Below, in pieces: positions 6,069 through 13,480 of a stretch of 17,972 bases of DNA. Source of the DNA: CG2-30-40-21 sp043806395 (GTDB lineage Bacteria; UBA9089; CG2-30-40-21). Location: positions 1 to 17,972 of the forward strand of contig JAZDHC010000177.1 in NCBI GenBank assembly GCA_043806395.1, in the 5' to 3' direction. How positions within the stretch are numbered: the stretch's first letter is position 1; every line of letters starts with the position of its first letter. Made by a program: the position numbers and the translations under genes. The notes beneath the pieces are model-generated. The model was not told the DNA's origin, searched no databases, and worked only from the letters and a program-made list of their open reading frames with translations.

Positions 6069-8402
6069 TTAGGCTACTTGCCACCCACATTCCTTCAAAT
6101 CATACCCCTTAATTGATTGTATCCGTCTATGAAATTCAGCACTATTAATTATCTCCAATAAAGCTGAAATACCCGGCAAAGAAAGATTTTTACGAGGGAT
6201 AACCAGATCGTATCGTTCCTTGGCTATGGAAATAAAATCCATGCCAAAGACACCTGCTGATGCCATTATCCCAAGCCCTGTATCAGCTGTCCCAGCATCT
6301 ATGGCTGCACAAACAGCCATATGGGTAAAAACCTCTGTCTCGTATCCACGAATATTGCTGCTTAAAATTCCTGCCTTTTTCAGCTCATAGTCAAGGAGAA
6401 TCCTTGTTCCAGCCCCTTTTTGTCTATTGATAAATACTATGTCATCCTGTATTAAATCTGTCAATCCATGGATATTCTTTGGATTACCCTTTTTCACAAT
6501 CAATCCCTGTTCTCGCCAGACAAGGGTGATGATGGATACATCCATATCAGAAAGAAATCGTTTGATATAAGGCAGATTATACTCACCAGTATTTTCATCA
6601 AGCAAATGGCAGGTAGTCAGGTGGCAATCATTTCGTCGCAAGCTAAGCAATCCACCAAGGCTGCCAACATTGGTCACACAAAGGCTTATCTGTGGATATT
6701 GCTCACAAAGGCAATTAGCTAATATATCCAACAGATTATCATGACTGCCGATAAGGATGACATTTGACTCTATCTCGTTTTTTGTTCTTAATAATTCTAC
6801 GCTAACCTGTGAGCCTTCTTCCAATCCCTCGCACAGCCTTGGGATGCGTAGAATACCATCAGCCTTGACCATGGAGGTGATAATACCTGCACCCTGTCGC
6901 TGGGGCACAGCCACAAAAGGCACATCTCTTTCCGGGAAATACCCCACACCTACCCGCACAAATTCCTCCAGACCAAGCCTTGAGGCAATCTTCTGGGTGA
7001 TGACAGCCTGTATTTTTTCCCTTTGCCTTTCTTTCATAGACAACGACTGGCAAATAACAGGCATGACAAACTCTTCCATGGCAAGCATGGCTGACACCGG
7101 GTACCCCGGGATACCTACCACAGGTTTTTCTCCTATTATCCCCAGGGCAACAGGCTTACCTGGCATCATGGTCACCCCATGCACCAATAACTCTCCCATC
7201 TCACGAATAATTTGTGCAGTATAATCCTTTGATCCGGCAGAAGAACCAGCATTAATAAGCACCATATCTGCTTTAACCACAACCTCTTCTACTGCATCCT
7301 TTATCATCTGGTAATCATCAGGTACTATTTTATGAATAATTGCCTCTCCGCCCCATTCCTCAATCATTGCCCTTAATATTGATGAATTAAACTCAATGAT
7401 TTGTCCATGTTTTAATGGCTCACCAGGCTGAACAAGTTCATCACCAGTGGGAATAATCATCACCTGTGGCTTTTTCTTCACCCATATCTGAATCACACCA
7501 CCAGCAAGCATGGCTCCAATATCCTGAGGACGGATAGAATGATTTATGGTCAAGATCATCTCGCCAGCAATAATATCCTCCCCAACCATGCGTACATGTT
7601 GATATGGTATCACAGGGGACATTACCTCCACTAATTGGGAGTTGGGAGTTGAGAGTTGGGAGTTGAGAGTTGGGAGTTGAGAGTTGGGAGTTGGGAGTTG
7701 AGAGTTGGGAGTTGAGAGTTGGGAGTTGGGAGTTGGGAGTTGAGAGTTGGGAGTTGAGAGTTGGGAGTTGGGAGTTGAGAGTTGGGAGTTGGGAGTTGGG
7801 AGTTGGGAGTTGGGAGTTGGGAGTTGAGAGTTGGGAGTTGAGAGTTGGGAGTTGAGAGTTGAGAGTTGGGAGTTGAGAGTTGGGAGTTGGGAGTTGGGAG
7901 TTGGGAGTTGGGAGTTGAGAGTTGGGAGTTGAGAGTTGGGAGTTGGGAGTTGGGAGTTGGAGATTGTCTCACTTTGTATATCCACATTTTCTGTCTTCAG
8001 CCTTCCTGCCTTCCCCCCTTCAGCCTTGTTTGCCTTACTCCGTATACACACATCCTCTATCTTGATGACTGCATCCATTCCCTGGGGGAGAGGGTTACCG
8101 GTGTTAATCAAGACAGCATCTTTATTCAGGGTAAGGTAACACGGTGTCGTTTCTGAGGCACCGATGAGATTTTCTGCCCTGACTGCTATCCCATCCATGG
8201 CTGCAGAATGATAGGAGGGTGAACATATTCTGGCTATCACTGGTTCAGCCATTATCCTGCCCATGGAATGTTCTACGGCAAGCAATTCCTTGTCTGTCTT
8301 CAGGTTGCCGCATCTCTCCTGCCAGATATTCCTTGCTTCCTCAAGTGGTTTCATTATCAGGTATATATTTCGTTTCATTTTTACCTTTGTAGTCTCCTTC
8401 AT
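6069..8402 (-). CDS. moeA: MoeA molybdopterin molybdotransferase fused to a PBP-like domain, with inserted heptapeptide array
   Basis: The MoeA part (about 17-540) inserts molybdate or tungstate into adenylylated molybdopterin. It shows SAAMDGIAV near 66, MDAVIKIEDV at 109-118, GED near 276, IPTGDELVQPGEPL, NAGSSAGSKDY, MMPGKPVALG and GIPGYPVSAML. From about 545 to the end is a periplasmic-binding-protein-like domain (the PF12727 type known fused to MoeA), with GSLGGL, HLLDENTGEYN and NRQKGAGTR. Such domains are thought to sense an oxyanion or cofactor, but here that is family inference. Residues 149-257 are a foreign-looking array of NSQLPTP/NSQLSTP/NSQLPTL units, preceded by about 30 non-conserved residues, in a loop between the EDV and GED motifs. 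The start overlaps the cheC stop by four bases (ATGA), so the two are co-transcribed. ATG at 8376-8378 is an alternative start. Confidence 0.9.
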   Translation of the reverse strand: MKETTKVKMKRNIYLIMKPLEEARNIWQERCGNLKTDKELLAVEHSMGRIMAEPVIARICSPSYHSAAMDGIAVRAENLIGASETTPCYLTLNKDAVLINTGNPLPQGMDAVIKIEDVCIRSKANKAEGGKAGRLKTENVDIQSETISNSQLPTPNSQLPTLNSQLPTPNSQLPTLNSQLSTLNSQLSTPNSQLPTPNSQLPTPNSQLSTPNSQLSTPNSQLPTPNSQLSTPNSQLPTPNSQLPTLNSQLSTPNSQLVEVMSPVIPYQHVRMVGEDIIAGEMILTINHSIRPQDIGAMLAGGVIQIWVKKKPQVMIIPTGDELVQPGEPLKHGQIIEFNSSILRAMIEEWGGEAIIHKIVPDDYQMIKDAVEEVVVKADMVLINAGSSAGSKDYTAQIIREMGELLVHGVTMMPGKPVALGIIGEKPVVGIPGYPVSAMLAMEEFVMPVICQSLSMKERQREKIQAVITQKIASRLGLEEFVRVGVGYFPERDVPFVAVPQRQGAGIITSMVKADGILRIPRLCEGLEEGSQVSVELLRTKNEIESNVILIGSHDNLLDILANCLCEQYPQISLCVTNVGSLGGLLSLRRNDCHLTTCHLLDENTGEYNLPYIKRFLSDMDVSIITLVWREQGLIVKKGNPKNIHGLTDLIQDDIVFINRQKGAGTRILLDYELKKAGILSSNIRGYETEVFTHMAVCAAIDAGTADTGLGIMASAGVFGMDFISIAKERYDLVIPRKNLSLPGISALLEIINSAEFHRRIQSIKGYDLKECGWQVA
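7637..7958. repeat. Heptanucleotide tandem array, 46 units, inside moeA
   Basis: Exactly 46 contiguous copies of GGGAGTT or GAGAGTT (plus strand) fill 322 bp; a degenerate GGAGATT follows. On the coding strand the unit is AACTCCC or AACTCTC. Because 7 is not divisible by 3, three units encode one heptapeptide (N-S-Q-L-P/S-T-P/L), and all three frames of that strand read the same peptide in different register. No unit contains a stop codon. The mix of two unit variants shows the array is not freshly expanded from a single copy. Similar heptamer short tandem repeats are known from cyanobacteria, usually between genes. Confidence 0.95.
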
Positions 8403-8989
8403 TTTATCCTATCCACTGCCTCCAACATTATCCTTAATGCCTCATGGTCAAAGATTAACCCAAACTGTGTCCATGGGGTAAGTAACGGGGATCTATTGAA
8501 CTGTATCTTAAATAAAAGACACTCCGCAAGCTCTGTAATATCTTGTGCCAATATAATTTTAAGGTTTTCAGAGGATGAAACTATTAGAGATGGAGAATAA
8601 GCAATCAGCACTGTATCCAAAAAAATGGACATATTAGTGGTATAGGCAGAGGCAATAATAGTAACTATTGTCTTGAGGTAATAAAGGTCGTTTTCTGTAA
8701 GATGCTCCACCTGTTGATGATGTCCCAACAATGAAGGCATATCATCCATTGGTATCACCAATAATAGCCTTCCTGAAATCTCACCCAAAAGGTGAAAACA
8801 GGCTATAACCATTTGCCCCTTTATATCAAACCAGCTAATCACATTATCTCTTAATAAAACCCCAACTTGAGTGGGAGCAGGAATTAATTTTTCCTCAATA
8901 AACTCTGAAAGACCAGAGGCTGCCTGCCCTGCCCCGATATTTCCTATTTCTTTTAAGGCATCAAGATGAATCTTGTCTATTTTAATCAA
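8399..8989 (-). CDS. cheC: CheC-family chemotaxis phosphatase, second active site degenerate
   Basis: CheC proteins dephosphorylate CheY-P and, in some bacteria, bind CheD. The 196-aa protein has the usual CheC length. The first active-site helix is intact: LKEIGNIGAGQAASGLSEF, with Glu14 and Asn17 as the expected catalytic pair. The second pseudo-symmetrical helix, normally also E-x-x-N, reads YLKTIVTIIASAYTTNMSIF, so Glu and Asn are Thr or other residues and only one site should work. The start is TTG (8987-8989), preceded by AGGAG with an 8-base gap; there is no ATG alternative nearby. The stop overlaps the moeA start. No cheA, cheY, cheD or receptor gene is in the window, so a chemotaxis role rests on family knowledge only. 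Confidence 0.85.
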   Translation of the reverse strand: MIKIDKIHLDALKEIGNIGAGQAASGLSEFIEEKLIPAPTQVGVLLRDNVISWFDIKGQMVIACFHLLGEISGRLLLVIPMDDMPSLLGHHQQVEHLTENDLYYLKTIVTIIASAYTTNMSIFLDTVLIAYSPSLIVSSSENLKIILAQDITELAECLLFKIQFNRSPLLTPWTQFGLIFDHEALRIMLEAVDRIK

Positions 8990-9007
8990 TGGTATGCTCC
9001 TATAATT

Positions 9008-9132
9008 GTAATTACTCAGGTGTCTATGCTGAAGGCTGTTAGTTTTGCAGACGGACTACATCAATAATTCCGTGTTTCTGCTTCTTTACCCTACAGTCTA
9101 ACCGCCTACAGCCTATCTACCTGAATGATTAC
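9008..9132. repeat. Family-B palindromic (MITE-like) element, copy 2
   Basis: The left end GTAATTACTCAGGTG (9008-9022) pairs imperfectly with ACCTGAATGATTAC (9119-9132). Interior words GAAGGCTGTTAGTTTT and CCTACAG match copy 1 at 2529-2661. It lies between the cheC-moeA promoter and the cheC ribosome binding site, so it forms most of that mRNA's leader. Its orientation relative to the gene is opposite to that of copy 1. Confidence 0.8.
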
Positions 9133-9133
9133 T

Positions 9134-9162
9134 ATTGTAGCAGAATTGGTGCTTGAAGTCAA
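9134..9162 (-). promoter_or_regulatory. Sigma70-type promoter of cheC-moeA
   Basis: Minus strand: TTGACT (9157-9162), 17-bp spacer, TACAAT (9134-9139). The -10 stands one base outside the family-B element, so transcription starts within it, about 138 bases before the cheC TTG codon. Confidence 0.65.
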
Positions 9163-9225
9163 TAAGAATATGACGAGAGGTCAGGGCAAACGCATCTAAA
9201 TCCCACGATTAACTACAACATCCCC

Positions 9226-9276
9226 CTGTCATTTCGACCTCAGGGAGAAATCTTTTATTGCGAGTTGAAAGATTTC
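9226..9276. repeat. Direct repeat upstream of the Rpn gene
   Basis: CTGTCATTTCGACCTCAGGG and the following 15 bases (9226-9260) recur identically at 10730-10764. Similarity continues as GAAAGATTTC in both. GAAATCTTTT and GAAAGATTTC within each copy can pair as a small hairpin. The remainder of 9163-9369 shows no gene. Confidence 0.75.
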
Positions 9277-9369
9277 CCGCAAAGACCATGAAGGGGAATG
9301 AAATAAATCCGTTTTATCAGTATTAATCCGTGTGCTATTGCTTTGGCATGAAAACAACAATTATTTTTA

Positions 9370-9398
9370 TTGACAGGTTATGAATAATAGAGTATAAT
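9370..9398 (+). promoter_or_regulatory. Perfect-consensus sigma70 promoter of the Rpn gene
   Basis: TTGACA (9370-9375), 17-bp spacer, TATAAT (9393-9398): both hexamers and the spacing match the consensus exactly. Start near 9405 gives a leader of about 100 nt. Confidence 0.75.
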
Positions 9399-9506
9399 GC
9401 GAGATGAAGAGATGGGCAATTGCTGGACAGGGAAACAAAGGGGCAATGTCTTATTTATATGAGGGAGTATAAAAACATCCCTATTATTAATTAAAGGAGC
9501 ATCATT

Positions 9507-10379
9507 ATGCAATTCTTAGATGTCAAAACAGATTTTGCCTTCAAAAAGGTTTTTGGCTCCAATGAGAGCAAGGATATCTTAATAAGTTTCCTGAACTCGA
9601 TCATTGATTTTGAGCAGAGGGAGAAAATAGTTGATTTAACCATAGTTGATCCCTATCAGATACCGATAATAAAAGGCATGAAGGATTCTTTTGTGGATGT
9701 TAAAGCCAGACTGTCAAACAATAAAACCGTTATCATTGAGATGCAGGTATTAAATGTAGAAGGGTTTGAAAAAAGGATTTTGTATAATGCAGCCAAGTCA
9801 TATTCATCTCAGCTTGTGAAGGCAGAAGCATTTGCTACCCTTGAGCCTATTATTGCCCTGACAATTACAGACTTTATCATGTTTAATGAAACAGATAAGG
9901 TTATCACCTATTTCAAGCTATTTGAAAAAAATGAATTAATAAAATATAACGATGAGATAGAGCTAATCTTTGTTGAACTTCCAAAATTCAATAAGAATGA
10001 GGAGAAAATAGATTCAATCACAGATAAGTGGATATATTTTATAAAGAATGCAGGGGATTTGGAATATGTACCAAAGAATTTAGAAAAAGATGTTGAAATA
10101 GAGAAGGCTTTTGAGATAGCCAATACAGCCGGTATGAGCAAAGAAGAATTAGAGGCACAATACAGAAGGCATGATTTTATCCGTCTGCAAAAGGGTTCAC
10201 TTGAGCTTGCCTTAAAGCAGGGATTAAAGCAGGGCATAGAGCAAGGCAAAATAGAAGGCAAAATAGAAGGCAAAATAGAGGTAGCGAAAGTCCTTTTAAG
10301 TTTGGGAGATAATATTGAAAGGGTAGCAAAGGCTACTGGTTTAACCATAAAGGAAATTAACTTGATTCAAAAGACTTGA
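9507..10379 (+). CDS. Rpn-family PD-(D/E)XK nuclease / putative transposase
   Basis: This 290-aa protein belongs to the Rpn/PDDEXK_2 family, DNA endonucleases that promote RecA-independent recombination in E. coli and are often annotated as transposases. The N-terminus has the typical DVKTDFAFKKVFG (Asp9), followed by Asp64 in FVDVKARL and Glu78-x-Gln80 in VIIEMQ, which together form the expected nuclease core. The C-terminal third is charged and ends in the family's usual Q-G/E-G repeats (LKQGLKQGIEQG, then three G-K-I-E units encoded by a 12-bp tandem repeat at 10245-10280) and a helix-turn-helix-like tail, ATGLTIKEINLIQ. ATG 9507 follows AAAGGAG closely. The gene is monocistronic, with a perfect promoter and a hairpin-plus-T-run after it. 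It is bracketed by direct repeats at 9226 and 10730. Confidence 0.88.
   Translation: MQFLDVKTDFAFKKVFGSNESKDILISFLNSIIDFEQREKIVDLTIVDPYQIPIIKGMKDSFVDVKARLSNNKTVIIEMQVLNVEGFEKRILYNAAKSYSSQLVKAEAFATLEPIIALTITDFIMFNETDKVITYFKLFEKNELIKYNDEIELIFVELPKFNKNEEKIDSITDKWIYFIKNAGDLEYVPKNLEKDVEIEKAFEIANTAGMSKEELEAQYRRHDFIRLQKGSLELALKQGLKQGIEQGKIEGKIEGKIEVAKVLLSLGDNIERVAKATGLTIKEINLIQKT
10245..10280 (+). repeat. 12-bp tandem repeat, three units, in the Rpn gene
   Basis: GGCAAAATAGAA occurs three times in a row (the last ends in G). It encodes G-K-I-E repeats and is in frame, so copy-number changes would alter only length. Confidence 0.85.
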
Positions 10380-10397
10380 GTAAGGTCGATTTGCAAG

Positions 10398-10424
10398 AAA
10401 ATTCGCTGGTTCGCAATTTTTTTT
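10398..10424 (+). terminator. Probable rho-independent terminator of the Rpn gene
   Basis: AAAATTCGC and GCAATTTT pair with one bulged base around a short loop, followed immediately by a run of T residues. It begins 19 bases after the Rpn stop codon. Confidence 0.5.
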
Positions 10425-10729
10425 CTTAACATTTCACATGGTATTGTGGTATTATTAATTCATCAAATATTGAGGTAAACTACATGAATATGATGCGGCT
10501 TTCAAATAATCGGGAGGGGTAACTTATTGCTATGTATATGGTTATGGCTATTCTTGTCTTCCGCTGGCGGGGGTAGCACTCCTATCAGGGAATAGCCGTT
10601 TCCTTTCTTTCAAATCTTCTGCTTTCACTGCCTTTTGTCTTTTTGTCAAATCGTTCTGCTTAATTCAATCTGCTTTTGTTCATCGAATTATCAAACTGTT
10701 AGTTTCGATAATCTTCGTTATTGCCCTTT
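10425..10729. other. Gene-free stretch with one small hairpin
   Basis: No credible gene lies here. GGCTATTC at 10546-10553 is complementary to GAATAGCC at 10590-10597, forming an 8-bp stem around 36 bases. A GGAGGGG sits before a 14-codon ATG frame at 10531, too short to support as a gene. Confidence 0.4.
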
Positions 10730-10780
10730 CTGTCATTTCGACCTCAGGGAGAAATCTTTTATTGTGGATCGAAAGATTTC
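10730..10780. repeat. Direct repeat downstream of the Rpn gene
   Basis: This is the second copy of the 9226-9276 repeat in the same orientation: identical over the first 35 bases, then diverged but still ending GAAAGATTTC. The stretch 10781-10964 after it shows no gene. Confidence 0.75.
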
Positions 10781-10964
10781 AGGCAAAAAACGCAAAATCA
10801 CAAAACATACAAAGAAAAATTGGAAATAGATTGGGGGGCTTTCTGGGAGTTAAGCCGGTAGGAGTTCATTCTTTAGGATTTTATAATGAGAGGTTACTGG
10901 CTGAATTCCAACATGATTAAATCGAGGCAATAACTCGACAACAGGCAAGTTAAGAGTTGTGTTT

Positions 10965-10996
10965 CCCTAATTCCCCCTTAGAAAAGGGGGTTAGGG
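10965..10996. repeat. C5/G5 hairpin repeat
   Basis: CCCTAATTCCCCCTT pairs with AAGGGGGTTAGGG, with a two-base bulge and a 4-base loop, and a T-rich run follows within a few bases. It is of the common dispersed CCCCCTAA type and might also act as a terminator. After it, 11051-11092 repeats GAGCTTGGCG-type words. Confidence 0.6.
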
Positions 10997-11118
10997 GGTT
11001 GTAATTTTTTCTCTGTGCTTTTGTGTCTTTAGTGTGAGATGAAATATATTCTTGGCGAGCTTGGCGGGAACTTCGTGAGCTTGGCGAGAAAATTTAATAA
11101 TTAAGGAGTGTGGGAATT

Positions 11119-11391
11119 ATGAAGAAGATTTTGGGGATTATTGGGGTTTTGGGGATTTTTGGGTTTGGGTGGAATGGCTTTGCGATGGCTAATGAAGTGA
11201 CAGTGTCTGGGACTACGACGGTGTTTGCGAGTATTCAGTCAGGGATAGATGCGTGTTCTGTGAGTGGGACGGTTTCGGTTGGGGCTGGGACTTATACGGA
11301 GGCGGTTTGGATTAATAAGGGGATTTCCTTAGTTGGGGTGGGGAGTCCTACCATAGACCCTCCAATTGATGGGAATGTAGTCACCTTTTAG
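11119..11391 (+). pseudogene. Truncated secreted right-handed beta-helix protein
   Basis: The 90-codon frame starts at an ATG with AAGGAG ten bases upstream. A GTG nine bases earlier is possible but less likely. Residues 1-24 are a clear signal peptide ending FAMA-N. The rest matches the first turns of pectate-lyase-like beta-helix proteins: SIQSGIDAC, then GTVSVGAGTYTEAV, then NKGISLVGVG. Such proteins normally continue for several hundred residues, whereas this one stops at NVVTF, inside the 3' end of the convergent recQ (11-bp overlap). The 5' part is probably genuine and the rest was lost by rearrangement. Its G-rich, T-rich codon use (GGG, TTT, GTG) differs from the neighbours. It may still yield a short exported peptide. 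Confidence 0.6.
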
Positions 11392-13195
11392 ACTTCTCTT
11401 CAATATGTCGTGTCTGGCAATATTGACGGAGTAATTCAAGAAAAATATTGCCATATTTTTCAAATTTTATGGCTCCAACCCCATGCAATTGCAACAAAGC
11501 CTGGCCTGATTGTGGAAAAAATGTTGCCATTTCAATTAGCGTTTTATCAGGAAAGATGATATAGGGAGGAACGCTGGTTTTGTCAGCCAACTCCTTGCGT
11601 AATTTACGCAATTGCTCAAACAATACCTGATCATGGGCTTGCTCTTCCTTCTTGCCCCGAGTATAATTATCCCGTTGTTCCTCTAATTTTCCAAAAACCT
11701 GACTCTTCCCTTGCAGCACCTCCCATGCCTGTGGGGTAAGTCGCAAGCCACCAAACTCCATATCCTGCCTCAATAATCCTTTTTGAAGGAGTTGCCGTGA
11801 TAAATAAAACCACTGTTGTTTTGAATATTCCATGCCAATGCCATAGGTGGATAATTTATCATGTCCTGAATTGATGATTTTTTGAGACCTTGACCCCCTC
11901 AGAACATCAATGATATGATTTGCTCCAAACAGTTCACCCGTGCGTTTTACGCAGGATAAAAATTTTTGAGTTGGAATAGTAATATCAATAAGTTCGTGCT
12001 CTGGTGCTGAACAATTGTCACACATCTCACAAGAGGGCGTAGCATATTGCTCACCAAAGTATCCCAGCAAGGGGATGCGGCGGCATTCATTGGTTTCCGC
12101 AAATCCAACCAGAGCACTCAGATGAATATTGGCAATGCGTTGCTCTTGTTCATCCTTCTGGTTAATGAAGTATTTTATTTTAATAATATCCCCGTAGCTG
12201 AATAACAAAAGACAATCTGCCCTCAAACCGTCTCTTCCTGCCCGTCCAATCTGCTGGTAATAGCCTTCAATATTTTTAGGCAGATTATAATGCAGGACAA
12301 AACGAACATTGGGCTTATTTATGCCCATTCCAAAGGCAATAGTTGCCACCATAATCTGAATGTCATCCCTGATAAAAAGCTCTTGATTCTGATGTCTTTC
12401 TTCATCCGATAATCCAGCATGATATGGTTTCACGGAAAAACCTGCATTTTTTAGCATCCCAGCCAGTCCATCCACCTCTTTACGGGTTAAACAGTAGATA
12501 ATCCCTGATTGATTTGGAAATTTTTCGAGAAATTCAATCGTTTGTTTAACAGGATTAATTTTTTGAACAATCTGGAGAAAGAGATTTTCCCTGTTAAAGC
12601 TGGCAATAAACTCATTGGATGTTTCAAAATGTAGGCAATCCTTTATGTCCTGTTGTATCCTTGGCGTTGCTGTAGCTGTTAATGCCACACAAACAGCTTT
12701 GGGAAATTGTGTTCGAACCCCAACAAGCTGTCTGTATTCAGGACGAAAATCATGCCCCCATTCTGAGATACAATGTGCCTCATCAATGGCTATACAGTCC
12801 ACCTGTTTGGAAGACAACAATTCCAATGTTTTTTCCATCAACAAGGTTTCAGGGGCAAGATACACCAGTTTAGCCTCATTTCGCATAATACAGGCTATAT
12901 TATTCTGATACTCTGAATACGAAATGGTGCTATTTAAGGCAACAGCCTTAATACCAAGCTCTCTCAGTTGTCCAATCTGATCGCTCATCAATGAAATCAA
13001 TGGAGAAACAACAACGGTTAATCCCTCAAATAGCAATGCAGGGATCTGATAGCACAGAGATTTCCCACCACCAGTGGGCATGATAATCAGTGTATCCCTT
13101 CGTTTGAGGATATTCTCAATGATTTCCCGCTGAAGCGGTCGAAATTCTTCGTATCCAAAAATATTTTTAAGATGAATGCGTGCTTGATTAATCAT
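11381..13195 (-). CDS. recQ: ATP-dependent DNA helicase RecQ
   Basis: This 3'-5' superfamily-2 helicase acts in recombinational repair and at stalled forks. The 604-aa protein is full length, with motifs in order: Q-motif region FGYEEFRPLQ near 13-22, Walker A MPTGGGKS at 39-46, SPLISLM, DEAH at 138-141, ALTATATP, and arginine-finger motif GRAGRDG at 317-323. The zinc-binding cysteines are 371, 389, 392 and 395. A winged-helix RQC region follows (GIGMEYSKQQWFYLSRQLL, GGLRLT), then a C-terminal HRDC domain from about 525 (PPYIIFPDKTL, GVGAIKFEKYG). The start is ATG at 13193-13195, with only a weak TGGA ahead of it. It is convergent with the truncated beta-helix gene. It is transcribed from 13419-13447 with a leader of about 217 nt. 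Confidence 0.97.
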   Translation of the reverse strand: MINQARIHLKNIFGYEEFRPLQREIIENILKRRDTLIIMPTGGGKSLCYQIPALLFEGLTVVVSPLISLMSDQIGQLRELGIKAVALNSTISYSEYQNNIACIMRNEAKLVYLAPETLLMEKTLELLSSKQVDCIAIDEAHCISEWGHDFRPEYRQLVGVRTQFPKAVCVALTATATPRIQQDIKDCLHFETSNEFIASFNRENLFLQIVQKINPVKQTIEFLEKFPNQSGIIYCLTRKEVDGLAGMLKNAGFSVKPYHAGLSDEERHQNQELFIRDDIQIMVATIAFGMGINKPNVRFVLHYNLPKNIEGYYQQIGRAGRDGLRADCLLLFSYGDIIKIKYFINQKDEQEQRIANIHLSALVGFAETNECRRIPLLGYFGEQYATPSCEMCDNCSAPEHELIDITIPTQKFLSCVKRTGELFGANHIIDVLRGSRSQKIINSGHDKLSTYGIGMEYSKQQWFYLSRQLLQKGLLRQDMEFGGLRLTPQAWEVLQGKSQVFGKLEEQRDNYTRGKKEEQAHDQVLFEQLRKLRKELADKTSVPPYIIFPDKTLIEMATFFPQSGQALLQLHGVGAIKFEKYGNIFLELLRQYCQTRHIEEKSKR

Positions 13196-13320
13196 TTTTT
13201 CCAGGACAACAGTTTATTGTTGTGTGTAAAATATTAGACAAGATAACAGGAGAATCACCTCTGACAACTCAGATAAAATACGGCATATTGATAAACATAA
13301 ATGAAATTTGAAGGTTTGAC

Positions 13321-13353
13321 CCTATGACTTTCCTATGACTTTCCTATGACTTT
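13321..13353. repeat. 11-bp tandem repeat, three units, in the recQ leader
   Basis: CCTATGACTTT occurs three times head to tail. In the recQ mRNA this reads AAAGTCATAGG three times, about 130-160 bases before the start codon. The function is unknown. Confidence 0.85.
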
Positions 13354-13418
13354 CTTTTCTTCCACTAATCTGAGGAGAGCCGTTATTTATATTCTTTCAA
13401 TGCTTGCAAATTGAATAT

Positions 13419-13447
13419 ATTGTATCACCATTTTTTTGTATTGTCAA
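13419..13447 (-). promoter_or_regulatory. Sigma70-type promoter of recQ
   Basis: Minus strand: TTGACA (13442-13447), 17-bp spacer containing an A-tract, TACAAT (13419-13424). Start is near 13412. Confidence 0.65.
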
Positions 13448-13480
13448 CTTATATTGCAACGAAATTAGCCGCGAATTGAA

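Noticed and set aside
7637..7958. CRISPR array
   Set aside because: Units are contiguous 7-mers without spacers and no cas genes are present.
7631..7987. Extra open frames through the heptamer array (both strands)
   Set aside because: A 7-bp repeat without stops is open in every frame; these are shadows of the array, not genes.
9008..9132. Molybdenum-cofactor riboswitch ahead of cheC-moeA
   Set aside because: The leader is a family-B dispersed palindrome also found before an unrelated gene at 2529-2661.
10531..10575. 14-codon frame after GGAGGGG
   Set aside because: It is too short and lacks any supporting evidence beyond a possible ribosome binding site.
10635..10829. 64-codon plus-strand frame
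   Set aside because: It runs through the 10730-10780 repeat, starts without a ribosome binding site and has no recognisable features.
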